A DNA stretch of 12,119 nt from Nitrososphaerales archaeon (GTDB lineage Archaea; Thermoproteota; Nitrososphaeria; Nitrososphaerales; Gagatemarchaeaceae). The stretch's first letter is position 1. Every line of letters begins with the position of its first letter. The notes beneath the pieces are model-generated. The model did no database searches and was not told the DNA's origin. It worked only from the letters and a program-made list of their open reading frames with translations. Both the position numbers and the translations under genes were made by a program. Shown one piece after another: positions 1-5,919 of this stretch. The stretch lies in contig JASHUK010000064.1 in the NCBI GenBank assembly GCA_030040055.1, forward strand, positions 1 to 12,119. The letters run 5' to 3'.

Positions 1-1
1 G

Positions 2-652
2 CTGGGCCAGGGGGACCGGACCAACAGGAGCGGGGTCGAGCAGATCCTCGCTCGCGGGCTGTCCTTCGACGAAGTCGCTGTCGTGCACCAGCCCTCCCAC
101 CCGCTCATCCCAGGGGACGAGCGCGACCCGATGATCAACATGCACCTCGATACATACCTCAACATTGCAGGGAGGGGTGTGGCCGTGGGGTGCCTGCCGC
201 TCCTGAAGAGAGCGAAGGTGGAAGTCTTCCGGCGCAGGCACGGGGGAGGCTACAGGAGGGCCCCGGGAAGCCTGACGCTGGACGAGTTCCTGGAGGCGCG
301 CGGGTTCACGATAGTCCCCATCACGACGCTCGAGCAGATGTGCTACGCCTCGAACTTCCTCTGCGTCCGCGACCACCGCGTCGTCGCCGTCGAGGTGGAG
401 AGGGTGGCGGGGAAGGTGCTGAAGAACCTGGAGTCTGAGGCGGCGCGCGACCCGCGGCGGTACGGGCGTCTCCTTGAGGAGGCGAGAGGCGAGGCGAGCT
501 GGCTGAGGGAGTCCGGCCAGTTCTTCCCCCACAAGAAGGAGTTCGCAGAGCTCGGGGTCGAGGCCGTCCCTGTCCAACTGCAGGAGATAACCGGAGGATA
601 CGGCGGCGCCCACTGCATGACCTGCGCCGTCAGCCGGCGGCACCGGAGGTGA
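2..652 (+). CDS. arcA: Arginine deiminase-like hydrolase (5'-truncated)
   Basis: The frame is open from base 2, so this is the C-terminal 216 residues of a protein whose start lies outside the window; bacterial arginine deiminases are about 400 residues. Arginine deiminase hydrolyses L-arginine to citrulline and ammonia in the cytoplasm. Visible landmarks are a GxGxRT-like loop near the left edge, MHLDT with the catalytic His (partial residue 48) and substrate-binding Asp, and HCMTC near the C-terminus with the nucleophilic Cys (residue 205). The order and spacing match the deiminase C-terminal half. One oddity: the position five residues before the catalytic Cys, an Arg that binds the substrate carboxylate in Pseudomonas deiminase, is Tyr here, so the substrate may not be plain arginine. 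The stop TGA overlaps the GTG at 649 and lies just before the carbamate kinase start, which implies an operon and supports an arc-type pathway. A related guanidine-modifying enzyme is the main alternative. Confidence 0.8.
   Translation: MGQGDRTNRSGVEQILARGLSFDEVAVVHQPSHPLIPGDERDPMINMHLDTYLNIAGRGVAVGCLPLLKRAKVEVFRRRHGGGYRRAPGSLTLDEFLEARGFTIVPITTLEQMCYASNFLCVRDHRVVAVEVERVAGKVLKNLESEAARDPRRYGRLLEEARGEASWLRESGQFFPHKKEFAELGVEAVPVQLQEITGGYGGAHCMTCAVSRRHRR
645..651 (+). promoter_or_regulatory. Shine-Dalgarno sequence of carbamate kinase
   Basis: GGAGGTG lies six bases before ATG 658 and overlaps the end of the deiminase gene. It favours ATG 658 over the in-frame GTG at 649, which would sit inside the ribosome-binding site itself. 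Confidence 0.7.
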
Positions 653-657
653 CGGGC

Positions 658-1593
658 ATGAAGGTGCTGGTAGCCCTCGGGGGCAACGCGATACTCCGTC
701 GGGGGGAGAAGGGCACCGCAGAGGAGCAGATGGCCAACGTGAGGGCGACGGCGCGGCACCTCGTGAAGATCGCTGCGGGCGGGAGCAGGATGGCCGTCAC
801 GCACGGCAACGGGCCCCAGGTCGGGGACATCCTCCTGAAGGAAGAGATGACCAAGGACGCGTTCCCGCCGATGCCCCTTGACGTGTGCGGGGCGGAGAGC
901 CAGGGGATGCTCGGCTACATGCTACACCAGGGGATGGAGTCGGAGCTGAGGGCCGCCGGGCTGCCGACACACGTGGTCTCCCTGGTCAGCCAGACCGTGG
1001 TCGACGCCAGAGACCCGGCCTTCTCGAATCCGACGAAGCCGGTCGGACCCTTCTACACAGAAGCCGAAGCGAGGGGGCTGAGGTCCGAGAGGGGGTGGAC
1101 CCTGGTGAACGACGCGGGAAGGGGGTTCAGGAGGGTCGTCCCCTCCCCCGAACCCCTGGAGATCGTAGAGAGCGGGGTGGTCCGGACGCTGTTCGAGGAA
1201 GGGGTGGTGGTGATCAGCTCCGGGGGAGGGGGGGTCCCGGTGGTCAGGGAGCCCGATGGGACGCTGAGGGGGGTCGAGGCAGTGCTCGACAAGGACCGGA
1301 CGGCCGCCCTGCTCGCCCTGACCCTGAAGGCGGACGTCCTTCTCATCCTCACGGACGTGGACGCGGTCTATCTCGACTACGGGAAGCCCCTCGCGCGCCC
1401 CATCCGCACGCTGAACGCCTCGGAGGCCGAAGCGCGCCTCTCTGACGGCCAGTTCCCGGCAGGCAGCATGGGACCCAAGATCCAGAGCGCGGTGAGGTTC
1501 GTCAGAGGGGGCGGGAAGAGGGCGGTCATAGCGTCGCTCCAGCTGGCGGAAAGGGCGCTTGACGGCGAGGCCGGGACCACGGTGGTGGCCTGA
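658..1593 (+). CDS. arcC: Carbamate kinase
   Basis: Carbamate kinase reversibly converts carbamoyl phosphate and ADP to ATP, CO2 and ammonia, the energy-yielding last step of the arginine deiminase pathway. The 311-residue product is of usual family length and keeps the amino-acid-kinase fold signatures: ALGGNAIL at the N-terminus, VTHGNGPQVG, an ESQGMLGYML stretch, NPTKPVGPFY, GRGFRRVVPSP, the SSGGGGVPV loop, LDKDRTAALLA, the LTDVDAVY segment and the PAGSMGPKI motif near the C-terminus. The ATG at 658 is preferred because of the well-spaced GGAGGTG and because the family normally begins M-K-V-x-V-A-L-G-G-N. It is translationally coupled to the deiminase-like gene upstream, which supports catabolic rather than biosynthetic use. 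No ornithine carbamoyltransferase is visible; it may lie upstream of the window. Confidence 0.95.
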   Translation: MKVLVALGGNAILRRGEKGTAEEQMANVRATARHLVKIAAGGSRMAVTHGNGPQVGDILLKEEMTKDAFPPMPLDVCGAESQGMLGYMLHQGMESELRAAGLPTHVVSLVSQTVVDARDPAFSNPTKPVGPFYTEAEARGLRSERGWTLVNDAGRGFRRVVPSPEPLEIVESGVVRTLFEEGVVVISSGGGGVPVVREPDGTLRGVEAVLDKDRTAALLALTLKADVLLILTDVDAVYLDYGKPLARPIRTLNASEAEARLSDGQFPAGSMGPKIQSAVRFVRGGGKRAVIASLQLAERALDGEAGTTVVA

Positions 1594-1634
1594 AGTGGCT
1601 GGCCGATGGAAGACCTGTGGGGCGTCCGGGAAGG

Positions 1635-1641
1635 CTAAAGT
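1635..1641 (+). promoter_or_regulatory. Weak TATA-like box before upstream ORF/HAD gene
   Basis: CTAAAGT is centred 27 nt before the ATG at 1665, the same spacing seen at stronger boxes in this window. It is a poor match to the CTTAAG/TTTAAA boxes elsewhere, so the call rests mainly on spacing. Confidence 0.3.
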
Positions 1642-1664
1642 AGCGAAAGGGCGGCGGTGAAGTC

Positions 1665-1736
1665 ATGGAGAAGACGGGCAGGGAGGACGCTTCTTCAGGA
1701 GCCCGCCACCTCCGGCTCGGCCGCGCGCCGCGATGA
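1665..1736 (+). CDS. Possible 23-codon upstream ORF overlapping HAD start
   Basis: An ATG at 1665 opens a 23-residue Arg-rich frame ending in TGA at 1734-1736, which overlaps the HAD ATG at 1733 in an ATGA arrangement typical of coupled genes. The HAD start has no Shine-Dalgarno sequence and no AT-rich box at the usual distance, whereas the ORF start lies 27 nt after CTAAAGT. A leaderless upstream ORF that delivers ribosomes to the HAD gene would explain both facts. The peptide has no recognisable domain and GC-rich DNA opens short frames easily, so chance remains likely. Confidence 0.3.
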   Translation: MEKTGREDASSGARHLRLGRAPR

Positions 1737-2515
1737 GGGACCACCTTCTCCGCGGCAAGAAGCTCTTCCTCTTCGACCTCGACGGCGTCTTCTTCAAGGG
1801 GAAGGAGTCGAGGGTGACGATAGGGGGGACGGCCGTCGTGGAGGCGATCCGCGACAGCGGGAGGAGGCTCCTGGTCCTCACGAACAACTCCACAGACGCG
1901 CTGGAGACCATCCACGAGAGGCTGGAGGAGTCGGGGATCCCCATAATGCGGGACGAGATACTCTCGAGCGCGCGCCTGACCGCGGAGTACCTGAAGAGGA
2001 GGGCCGGGAGCGCGGCATACCACCTCGTGGGGGAGCAGGGGTTCGAGGACGAGATGACCAGGGCCGGACACGTCCGGAGGGACGGGGAGGGAGCCCAGTT
2101 CGTGGTGGTCGGCCTGGACAGGCGCCTCACCTACGACAAGCTCAACAGGGCCGCGCGGGTCGCGGCCGGGGGCGCGAGCATAGTCGCCGCGCACGCCGCG
2201 AGGACCTACATGTACACCGACGGCCCTGCCGTGGCGGTCGGCCCGATAGTGAGGGCCATAGAGTACGCCTCGAGGAAGCGGGCCGTGGCGGTCGGCAAGC
2301 CCTCCCCGCTGATGTTCGAGCTCGCGCTCGCGAAGGCAGGATGCCGGAAGTCCGAGGCGGTGATGATTGGAGACCAGGTCGACACCGACCTCGTGGGTGC
2401 GGCCAGGGCGAAGATAGACGCGATACTGGTTACAAGCGGCGTCGACAAGGACCCGAGGGGGTCCCCGGTCATCGCGACCCTGTCGAACGTGGACGAGGTC
2501 GCTGACATGATGTAG
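1733..2515 (+). CDS. HAD-IIA (NagD-like) phosphatase
   Basis: This 260-residue protein has all four HAD-superfamily motifs: FDLDGV with nucleophile Asp15 and acid/base Asp17, LTNNS (residues 49-53) as motif II, the motif III Lys in GKPSP (Lys189), and GDQVDTD (213-219) as the Mg2+-binding motif IV. The large insertion between motifs II and III and the TNNS form of motif II place it in subfamily IIA with NagD and the phosphoglycolate and 4-nitrophenyl phosphatases. It should hydrolyse a small cytoplasmic phosphomonoester; the substrate cannot be read from sequence. The start at ATG 1733 puts DLDG at the usual distance from the N-terminus. It follows carbamate kinase by 139 bases on the same strand, but with a possible promoter in between, so co-transcription is uncertain. 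Confidence 0.9.
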   Translation: MRDHLLRGKKLFLFDLDGVFFKGKESRVTIGGTAVVEAIRDSGRRLLVLTNNSTDALETIHERLEESGIPIMRDEILSSARLTAEYLKRRAGSAAYHLVGEQGFEDEMTRAGHVRRDGEGAQFVVVGLDRRLTYDKLNRAARVAAGGASIVAAHAARTYMYTDGPAVAVGPIVRAIEYASRKRAVAVGKPSPLMFELALAKAGCRKSEAVMIGDQVDTDLVGAARAKIDAILVTSGVDKDPRGSPVIATLSNVDEVADMM

Positions 2516-2528
2516 ACGCCGGGACAAT

Positions 2529-2536
2529 CTTAAAAT
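2529..2536 (+). promoter_or_regulatory. TATA box of zinc-finger protein gene
   Basis: CTTAAAAT is centred about 28 nt before ATG 2561. This spacing fits leaderless transcription and argues for ATG 2561 as the start instead of the upstream in-frame GTG at 2540, which lies only 4 nt after the box. Confidence 0.65.
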
Positions 2537-2560
2537 GAAGTGAAGGCTTGGTTCAGCCCG

Positions 2561-2974
2561 ATGCAGCACCTCTCCAGGGGATCCCCCGCGCGCTGCGCCA
2601 TCTGCGGCGCGACCGAGGCCACGGCTGGGACCTTCCCCATGGTGGTCGGGGTCGGAAGGGTCTGCATGGCGGACGGGATGAGGAAGGTGAAGTGCGAGGG
2701 GTGCGGGAACGAGGTCAACCTCCTGACCTCGTCGAAGCTCCAGGGCAGGACGCTCTGCCTCTCCGACTACATGAAGGAGCTCGAGAAGTACCGGCAGCAC
2801 CTGGTCGTCAGCTTCGACGAGGAGAGGGAAGCGGCCGCGTCGATACTCTCCAGGGCGCTGGGCGAAGCCCCCTCGGGCTACGTCCTGATCTCGGTGAGAA
2901 GGGGGAGGAACAGCACCCACGTCTGGGAGGCGGAGTACGAGAAGGAAGAGGTCTTCCAGATGAAGTGCAGCTGA
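2561..2974 (+). CDS. Protein with two LIM-like CxxC...CxxD zinc modules
   Basis: I do not recognise a named family. The 137-residue product has two cysteine modules in its first half: Cys12-x2-Cys15-x19-Cys35-x2-Asp38 and Cys45-x2-Cys48-x17-Cys66-x2-Asp69. Both fit the ligand pattern of the second finger of LIM domains (CxxC-x16-21-Cxx[C/H/D]), so zinc binding is likely. The C-terminal half (from about residue 70) has a charged helix followed by a short strand-rich part and no obvious motif; a role in nucleic-acid or protein binding is possible but not shown. ATG 2561 is chosen over GTG 2540 because of the CTTAAAAT box. It stands as a single gene with its own promoter between the HAD phosphatase and a small helical protein, and a T-run (2999-3002) follows it. 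Confidence 0.8.
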   Translation: MQHLSRGSPARCAICGATEATAGTFPMVVGVGRVCMADGMRKVKCEGCGNEVNLLTSSKLQGRTLCLSDYMKELEKYRQHLVVSFDEEREAAASILSRALGEAPSGYVLISVRRGRNSTHVWEAEYEKEEVFQMKCS

Positions 2975-3011
2975 GCGTCTACGCGGGGAATCAACTACTT
3001 TTCACCCTGAG

Positions 3012-3018
3012 TCTTAAG
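3012..3018 (+). promoter_or_regulatory. TATA box of small helical protein gene
   Basis: TCTTAAG is centred 26 nt before GTG 3041 and 32 nt before ATG 3047. Spacing at other genes in this window (about 27-30 nt) does not separate these two starts cleanly. Confidence 0.55.
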
Positions 3019-3040
3019 GCGCCCGCGGGCCGACAAGCCG

Positions 3041-3370
3041 GTGGCTATGGCGAACGAGGAGATGAGGGTGCTCGACAGGCTGATGCAGGAGATAGAGCAC
3101 GTCAAGGAGGGGCTGGACCCGGGCATCCTCGCAGGGTGGTACGAGAAGGTCGCGAGCGACGCCAGGGCGCACGCTCCCCAGCACCTGGTTGACTCGATAG
3201 ACGTGGTCCAGGACCCGATACTCCCGATGAAGTTCGAGTTCAAGACTTCCAGAAGGGCCGTGAAGTACGTCCTTGAGGCGATCGACTCGAACCTGGAGTC
3301 GATGCCGACCGCGACCCGGCTCTACTTCCAGAAGCTGTCCGAGCTCATCCAGGCTGAGATGCTGAGATAG
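3041..3370 (+). CDS. Small helical protein of unknown function
   Basis: I do not recognise this 109-residue protein. It is charged, mostly helical by composition, and has no Cys, no transmembrane segment and no signal peptide, so it is probably cytoplasmic. The N-terminal third (MRVLDRLMQEIEHVKEGL) looks like an amphipathic helix, and the C-terminal part from about residue 70 looks like one or two further helices; the middle carries FEFKTSRRAVKY. Its own CTTAAG-type box supports it as a real gene. GTG 3041 gives the best fit to leaderless spacing, and ATG 3047, two codons later, is the alternative. It lies between the zinc-finger gene and the permease, each with separate promoters. Confidence 0.75.
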   Translation: MAMANEEMRVLDRLMQEIEHVKEGLDPGILAGWYEKVASDARAHAPQHLVDSIDVVQDPILPMKFEFKTSRRAVKYVLEAIDSNLESMPTATRLYFQKLSELIQAEMLR

Positions 3371-3383
3371 CTCCGGCGCCACC

Positions 3384-3389
3384 CTTAAG
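3384..3389 (+). promoter_or_regulatory. TATA box of APC permease gene
   Basis: CTTAAG is centred 29-30 nt before ATG 3416, consistent with a leaderless or nearly leaderless permease mRNA. Confidence 0.65.
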
Positions 3390-3402
3390 CCGCCGGCTCA
3401 AC

Positions 3403-3412
3403 CCCAATTGGG
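3403..3412 (+). promoter_or_regulatory. Perfect 10-bp palindrome at permease transcription start
   Basis: CCCAATTGGG is a perfect 10-bp palindrome lying between the CTTAAG box and ATG 3416. This position, overlapping or just before the presumed transcription start, is where an archaeal repressor would block RNA polymerase. Its AT centre stands out against the GC-rich surroundings. No cognate regulator is identified. Confidence 0.4.
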
Positions 3413-3415
3413 CCG

Positions 3416-5065
3416 ATGGGAGGCGAGGGTGATAAGAGGGCCGCCGCTCCCTTCATCCCGCCCTCCGCCCGGACGGGCGCCCAAGGGAAGTTCCGCAAGG
3501 TCCTCTCGTTCAGGGACCTCCTCTTCCTCGCGCTGGGGGGCTCGATCGGGTCCGCGTGGCTCTTCGGCGCGGTCTACGGCGCGTCCGCTGCCGGGCCGGC
3601 CTCTGTGGTCTCCTGGCTGATCGGCGGCTGCTTCATCGGGGTAGTCGCGATGACCTGGGCCGAGATCGGGGGGATGCTCCCGTCGGCCGGGGCGGTGGTG
3701 AAGATCCCGCAGTACACGCACGGGGCGTTCGCGGGGTTCTACATCGGGTGGGCCTACTACCTCTCTTCGGTCATCGTCCCCCCGGTCGAGGCGGTCGCCA
3801 TCGTGACGTACGCCTCAGCCTACGCCCCCTCGATGACGCACGACGGCTCCCTGACCTCCGAGGGGCTGGCCGTCGCCCTCGCCATCCTCTGCTCGACCTT
3901 CGCTCTGAACTCCTTCGGCGTGAGGCTCTTCGCCCGCTTCAACACGGCGGTCACCTGGTGGAAGCTCTTCGTCCCTACAGTCACGGTCGTCGTCGCCCTG
4001 CTCTACCTCTATCCTCCGAACTTCGCCTCCTTCGGCGGGTTCGCGCCGCTCGGGGTGTCTCCGGTCTTCTCGGCCGTAGGAACGGCCGGGATAATCTTCG
4101 CCTACACCGGCTTCAGGGCCGCGATGGACTACTCGGGGGAGGCCAGGGACCCCAGGAGAGACGTCCCGAGGGCGATGCTCGTCTCCGTCGCCGCGACGAT
4201 CGTCATCTACACGGCGCTGCAGGTGGCGTTCATCGGCGGGATCAGGTGGGGGCTCTCTGGGGTGGGCGCGGGAGACTGGTCCGCGCTGTCCTCATCCGGG
4301 CTGTACGCCAGCGCCCCGTTCTACCACCTGATGAGCGCCCTCGGCATCGGGGTCCTCGCTTCTGTCCTGCTTGTCGACTCGGTCGTCTCGCCCCTGGGCA
4401 CTGTGGGGGTCTATGTGGGCTCGTCGGCCAGGGACCTATTCGCGTTGTCGGAGGGGGGTCACGTGGGCGGCGGGATAGGGGAGGTCAGCAGGAAGTACGG
4501 GGTGCCCCGAACGGCCCTGCTAGTGTCGCTGGTCGCCGGGGCGGTCTTCATCTTCGCCTTTCCGAGCTGGAGCAGGCTGGCCACGGTCGGCACGGCCGCG
4601 ACCGTGTTCACCTACGTGGCAGGGGCGACCTCCCTCACGACTCTCAGGAAGACCGCCCCGGGGCTGAAGAGGAGCTTCAGGGTCCCGATGGCCAGGGTGG
4701 TCGCCCCCACCGCCTTCGTCATGTCGAGCCTGATCCTCTACTGGACGACGTGGCCCTACACGGGATACGCGCTGCTCGCGTTCACCCTGGGGCTGGGCCT
4801 GTTCCTGCTCTCGAGGGCGAGAGGCGCGTACCCCTCGAGCGACATCAGGCGGGGGCTGTGGATAGCGGTGTACGCAGCGGCCGTCACCCTCGTCTCGTAC
4901 CTGGGGAGCTACGGCGCAGGAGTCATCCCCTTCCCGTACGACTTCGCAGTGGTAGCTGCGCTGGGGGTGGGCTTCTTCTTCTGGGGGGACCGCAGCGGCT
5001 TCAAGACCAAGGAGCTGGAGGGGCTGGTCGAGCAGGAGGCCGCGGAGGCCCGGCTGGAGTCGTAG
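3416..5065 (+). CDS. APC-superfamily amino-acid permease
   Basis: This 549-residue polytopic membrane protein has about 12 predicted transmembrane helices. The first (about 33-60) contains GGSIGSAW, the unwound GxxIGxG-type substrate-binding segment of the amino acid-polyamine-organocation superfamily. The loop after TM6, with DYSGEARDPRRDVPRA at about 238-253, corresponds to the conserved E-x-x-x-P-x-R-x-x-P-R-A motif of the family. The N-terminal 30 residues are hydrophilic and probably cytoplasmic, and the C-terminal tail is charged. It likely imports or exchanges an amino acid or amine by a cation- or solute-coupled mechanism. Arginine/ornithine exchange would suit the nearby arc-type genes, but they are 1.8 kb away under a different promoter, so that is inference only. 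It converges on the minus-strand 3-TM gene that ends at 5118. Confidence 0.92.
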   Translation: MGGEGDKRAAAPFIPPSARTGAQGKFRKVLSFRDLLFLALGGSIGSAWLFGAVYGASAAGPASVVSWLIGGCFIGVVAMTWAEIGGMLPSAGAVVKIPQYTHGAFAGFYIGWAYYLSSVIVPPVEAVAIVTYASAYAPSMTHDGSLTSEGLAVALAILCSTFALNSFGVRLFARFNTAVTWWKLFVPTVTVVVALLYLYPPNFASFGGFAPLGVSPVFSAVGTAGIIFAYTGFRAAMDYSGEARDPRRDVPRAMLVSVAATIVIYTALQVAFIGGIRWGLSGVGAGDWSALSSSGLYASAPFYHLMSALGIGVLASVLLVDSVVSPLGTVGVYVGSSARDLFALSEGGHVGGGIGEVSRKYGVPRTALLVSLVAGAVFIFAFPSWSRLATVGTAATVFTYVAGATSLTTLRKTAPGLKRSFRVPMARVVAPTAFVMSSLILYWTTWPYTGYALLAFTLGLGLFLLSRARGAYPSSDIRRGLWIAVYAAAVTLVSYLGSYGAGVIPFPYDFAVVAALGVGFFFWGDRSGFKTKELEGLVEQEAAEARLES

Positions 5066-5117
5066 GGTCTGACGGCGCCCGTCTAGCCCCGCTACGGCGT
5101 CCGCCCTTCCGCGCCGA

Positions 5118-5393
5118 CTATCCCTCGGTCCCGACCAGAGAGTAGACTATCACGAAGAACCCTACGGCCTGAGAGCACGCTTGGATCGTCTCGACCGTCA
5201 CGAAGTTGCTCCCCGCGAGGTTGAACAGTATTCCTGCCACCAAGGCCCCAGCGCCGACGAACGCGAAGCCGAGCGCGAGGAGGAGCATCGCCCGCGTCTT
5301 TGCCCTCCTGTAGGTCCTGGAGGCCAGGAAGACTACGATGCTCGAGAAGACCAATATCAGACCCTGCGCCACGTCAAGGATGACGTAGTTCAT
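5118..5393 (-). CDS. Small 3-TM membrane protein, DUF7521-like
   Basis: A 91-residue hydrophobic protein with three predicted transmembrane helices (about 5-24, 36-59 and 69-87) and a basic loop, SRTYRRAKTR, between the first two. The size, the helix layout, the YRR-type basic loop and the ending G-F-x-V-I-V-Y-S-L resemble the archaeal DUF7521 family of unknown function; this is from memory and unverified. Its ATG at 5393 follows the CTTAAA box on the minus strand. It lies 63 bases downstream of a winged-helix regulator gene on the same strand, an arrangement I associate with this family, so the two may form a regulatory pair. No catalytic residues are evident. Confidence 0.75.
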   Translation of the reverse strand: MNYVILDVAQGLILVFSSIVVFLASRTYRRAKTRAMLLLALGFAFVGAGALVAGILFNLAGSNFVTVETIQACSQAVGFFVIVYSLVGTEG

Positions 5394-5423
5394 CGCGCGT
5401 CGCCCGACATCTGGGGACGCCCC

Positions 5424-5429
5424 TTTAAG
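5424..5429 (-). promoter_or_regulatory. TATA box of 3-TM protein gene
   Basis: On the minus strand this reads CTTAAA, centred about 33 nt before ATG 5393. The first transcribed base would lie a few nucleotides before the ATG. It suggests the 3-TM gene can be transcribed apart from the regulator upstream. Confidence 0.55.
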
Positions 5430-5456
5430 CGTGGAGCCGATTCTCGCGCGCAGGAA

Positions 5457-5840
5457 TCAGCCGCCATATTTCATGCTCATCCAGATCCGCCTGAGCTTCT
5501 CCGCCACATCCTCGTTCACGACGACGTCGACCTTCATCGCGCCCCCTTCGAACCCGACCCGAACCTCGCTGTAGGCGCTCCTTACCAGCTCGTACTTCTT
5601 CCCCTCCGGGGTCACGACTATCCTCTCGACCACCAGCATCTGCGCCGCCAGCAGCTCGTGGACCCTCCTGTAGCAGGTGCTGAGGGGGATGTCGTTCTGC
5701 GAGCTCAGGTCCTCCACGGACCTCGCTGCGGTTATCGTCGAGAGTATGATCTTTCTCGCGTACTCGTCGGCGAGCCCCTTGACTATCGCCTCGGCGCGGC
5801 CCGGGTCATCTACCTGCGAGCGATGCCACCTCGAGCGCAC
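5457..5840 (-). CDS. Winged helix-turn-helix transcriptional regulator
   Basis: This 127-residue protein has an ArsR-like winged-helix domain. Helices at about 15-35 are followed by a helix-turn-helix (SVEDLSSQNDIPLSTCYRRV at 41-60, recognition helix around 52-64) and a wing strand pair around 69-88 (VVERIVVTPEGKKYELV). The C-terminal 35 residues alternate hydrophobic and charged positions, ending in a helix (VAEKLRRIWMSMKYGG). It is probably a DNA-binding repressor or activator. GTG 5840 is the first usable start: an in-frame stop lies just upstream at 5853-5855. No good Shine-Dalgarno sequence is placed before it. The upstream DNA holds a set of short TGAG/CTCA repeats that could be its own operator. 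It precedes the 3-TM gene on the same strand. Confidence 0.85.
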   Translation of the reverse strand: MRSRWHRSQVDDPGRAEAIVKGLADEYARKIILSTITAARSVEDLSSQNDIPLSTCYRRVHELLAAQMLVVERIVVTPEGKKYELVRSAYSEVRVGFEGGAMKVDVVVNEDVAEKLRRIWMSMKYGG

Positions 5841-5882
5841 GCGGGCGAAAACTCACGGCCCTCCTTGCCCTCCGTGGCTATT

Positions 5883-5897
5883 TGAGTCTCAGATGAG
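5883..5897 (-). promoter_or_regulatory. TGAG/CTCA repeat cluster upstream of regulator gene
   Basis: The plus strand reads TGAG-T-CTCA-GA-TGAG, two overlapping 4-bp inverted pairs. It abuts a weak minus-strand AT-rich stretch (CAAATAG around 5879-5885) about 40 nt before GTG 5840. It may be an operator of the regulator; the arms are short and chance is quite possible. Confidence 0.25.
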
Positions 5898-5904
5898 AAC
5901 AAAA
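5898..5904 (-). terminator. Possible T-run terminator after 4-TM gene
   Basis: On the minus strand this reads TTTTGTT, starting 15 bases after the stop codon of the 4-TM gene, in otherwise GC-rich DNA. Archaeal RNA polymerase terminates at T-runs, but this one is short. Confidence 0.35.
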
Positions 5905-5919
5905 GGGGAGAAGCAGGGC

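Noticed and set aside
1526..2920. 464-codon open frame on the minus strand
   Set aside because: It lies opposite carbamate kinase, HAD phosphatase and zinc-finger genes, all of which have clear family motifs. Its product is rich in Arg, Pro, Gly and His as expected for a GC-rich shadow frame.
3373..3396. CCGGCG/CGCCGG arms flanking the permease TATA box
   Set aside because: Six-base GC-only arms separated by 12 nt are common in DNA of this composition.
3556..5145. 529-codon open frame on the plus strand inside the permease region
   Set aside because: It is an out-of-frame reading of the APC permease; the product is Arg/Gly-rich with no membrane segments.
5371..5386. Inverted repeat ACGTCA-AGGA-TGACGT
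   Set aside because: It lies inside codons near the start of the 3-TM gene; short repeats of this kind are expected by chance and there is no supporting context.
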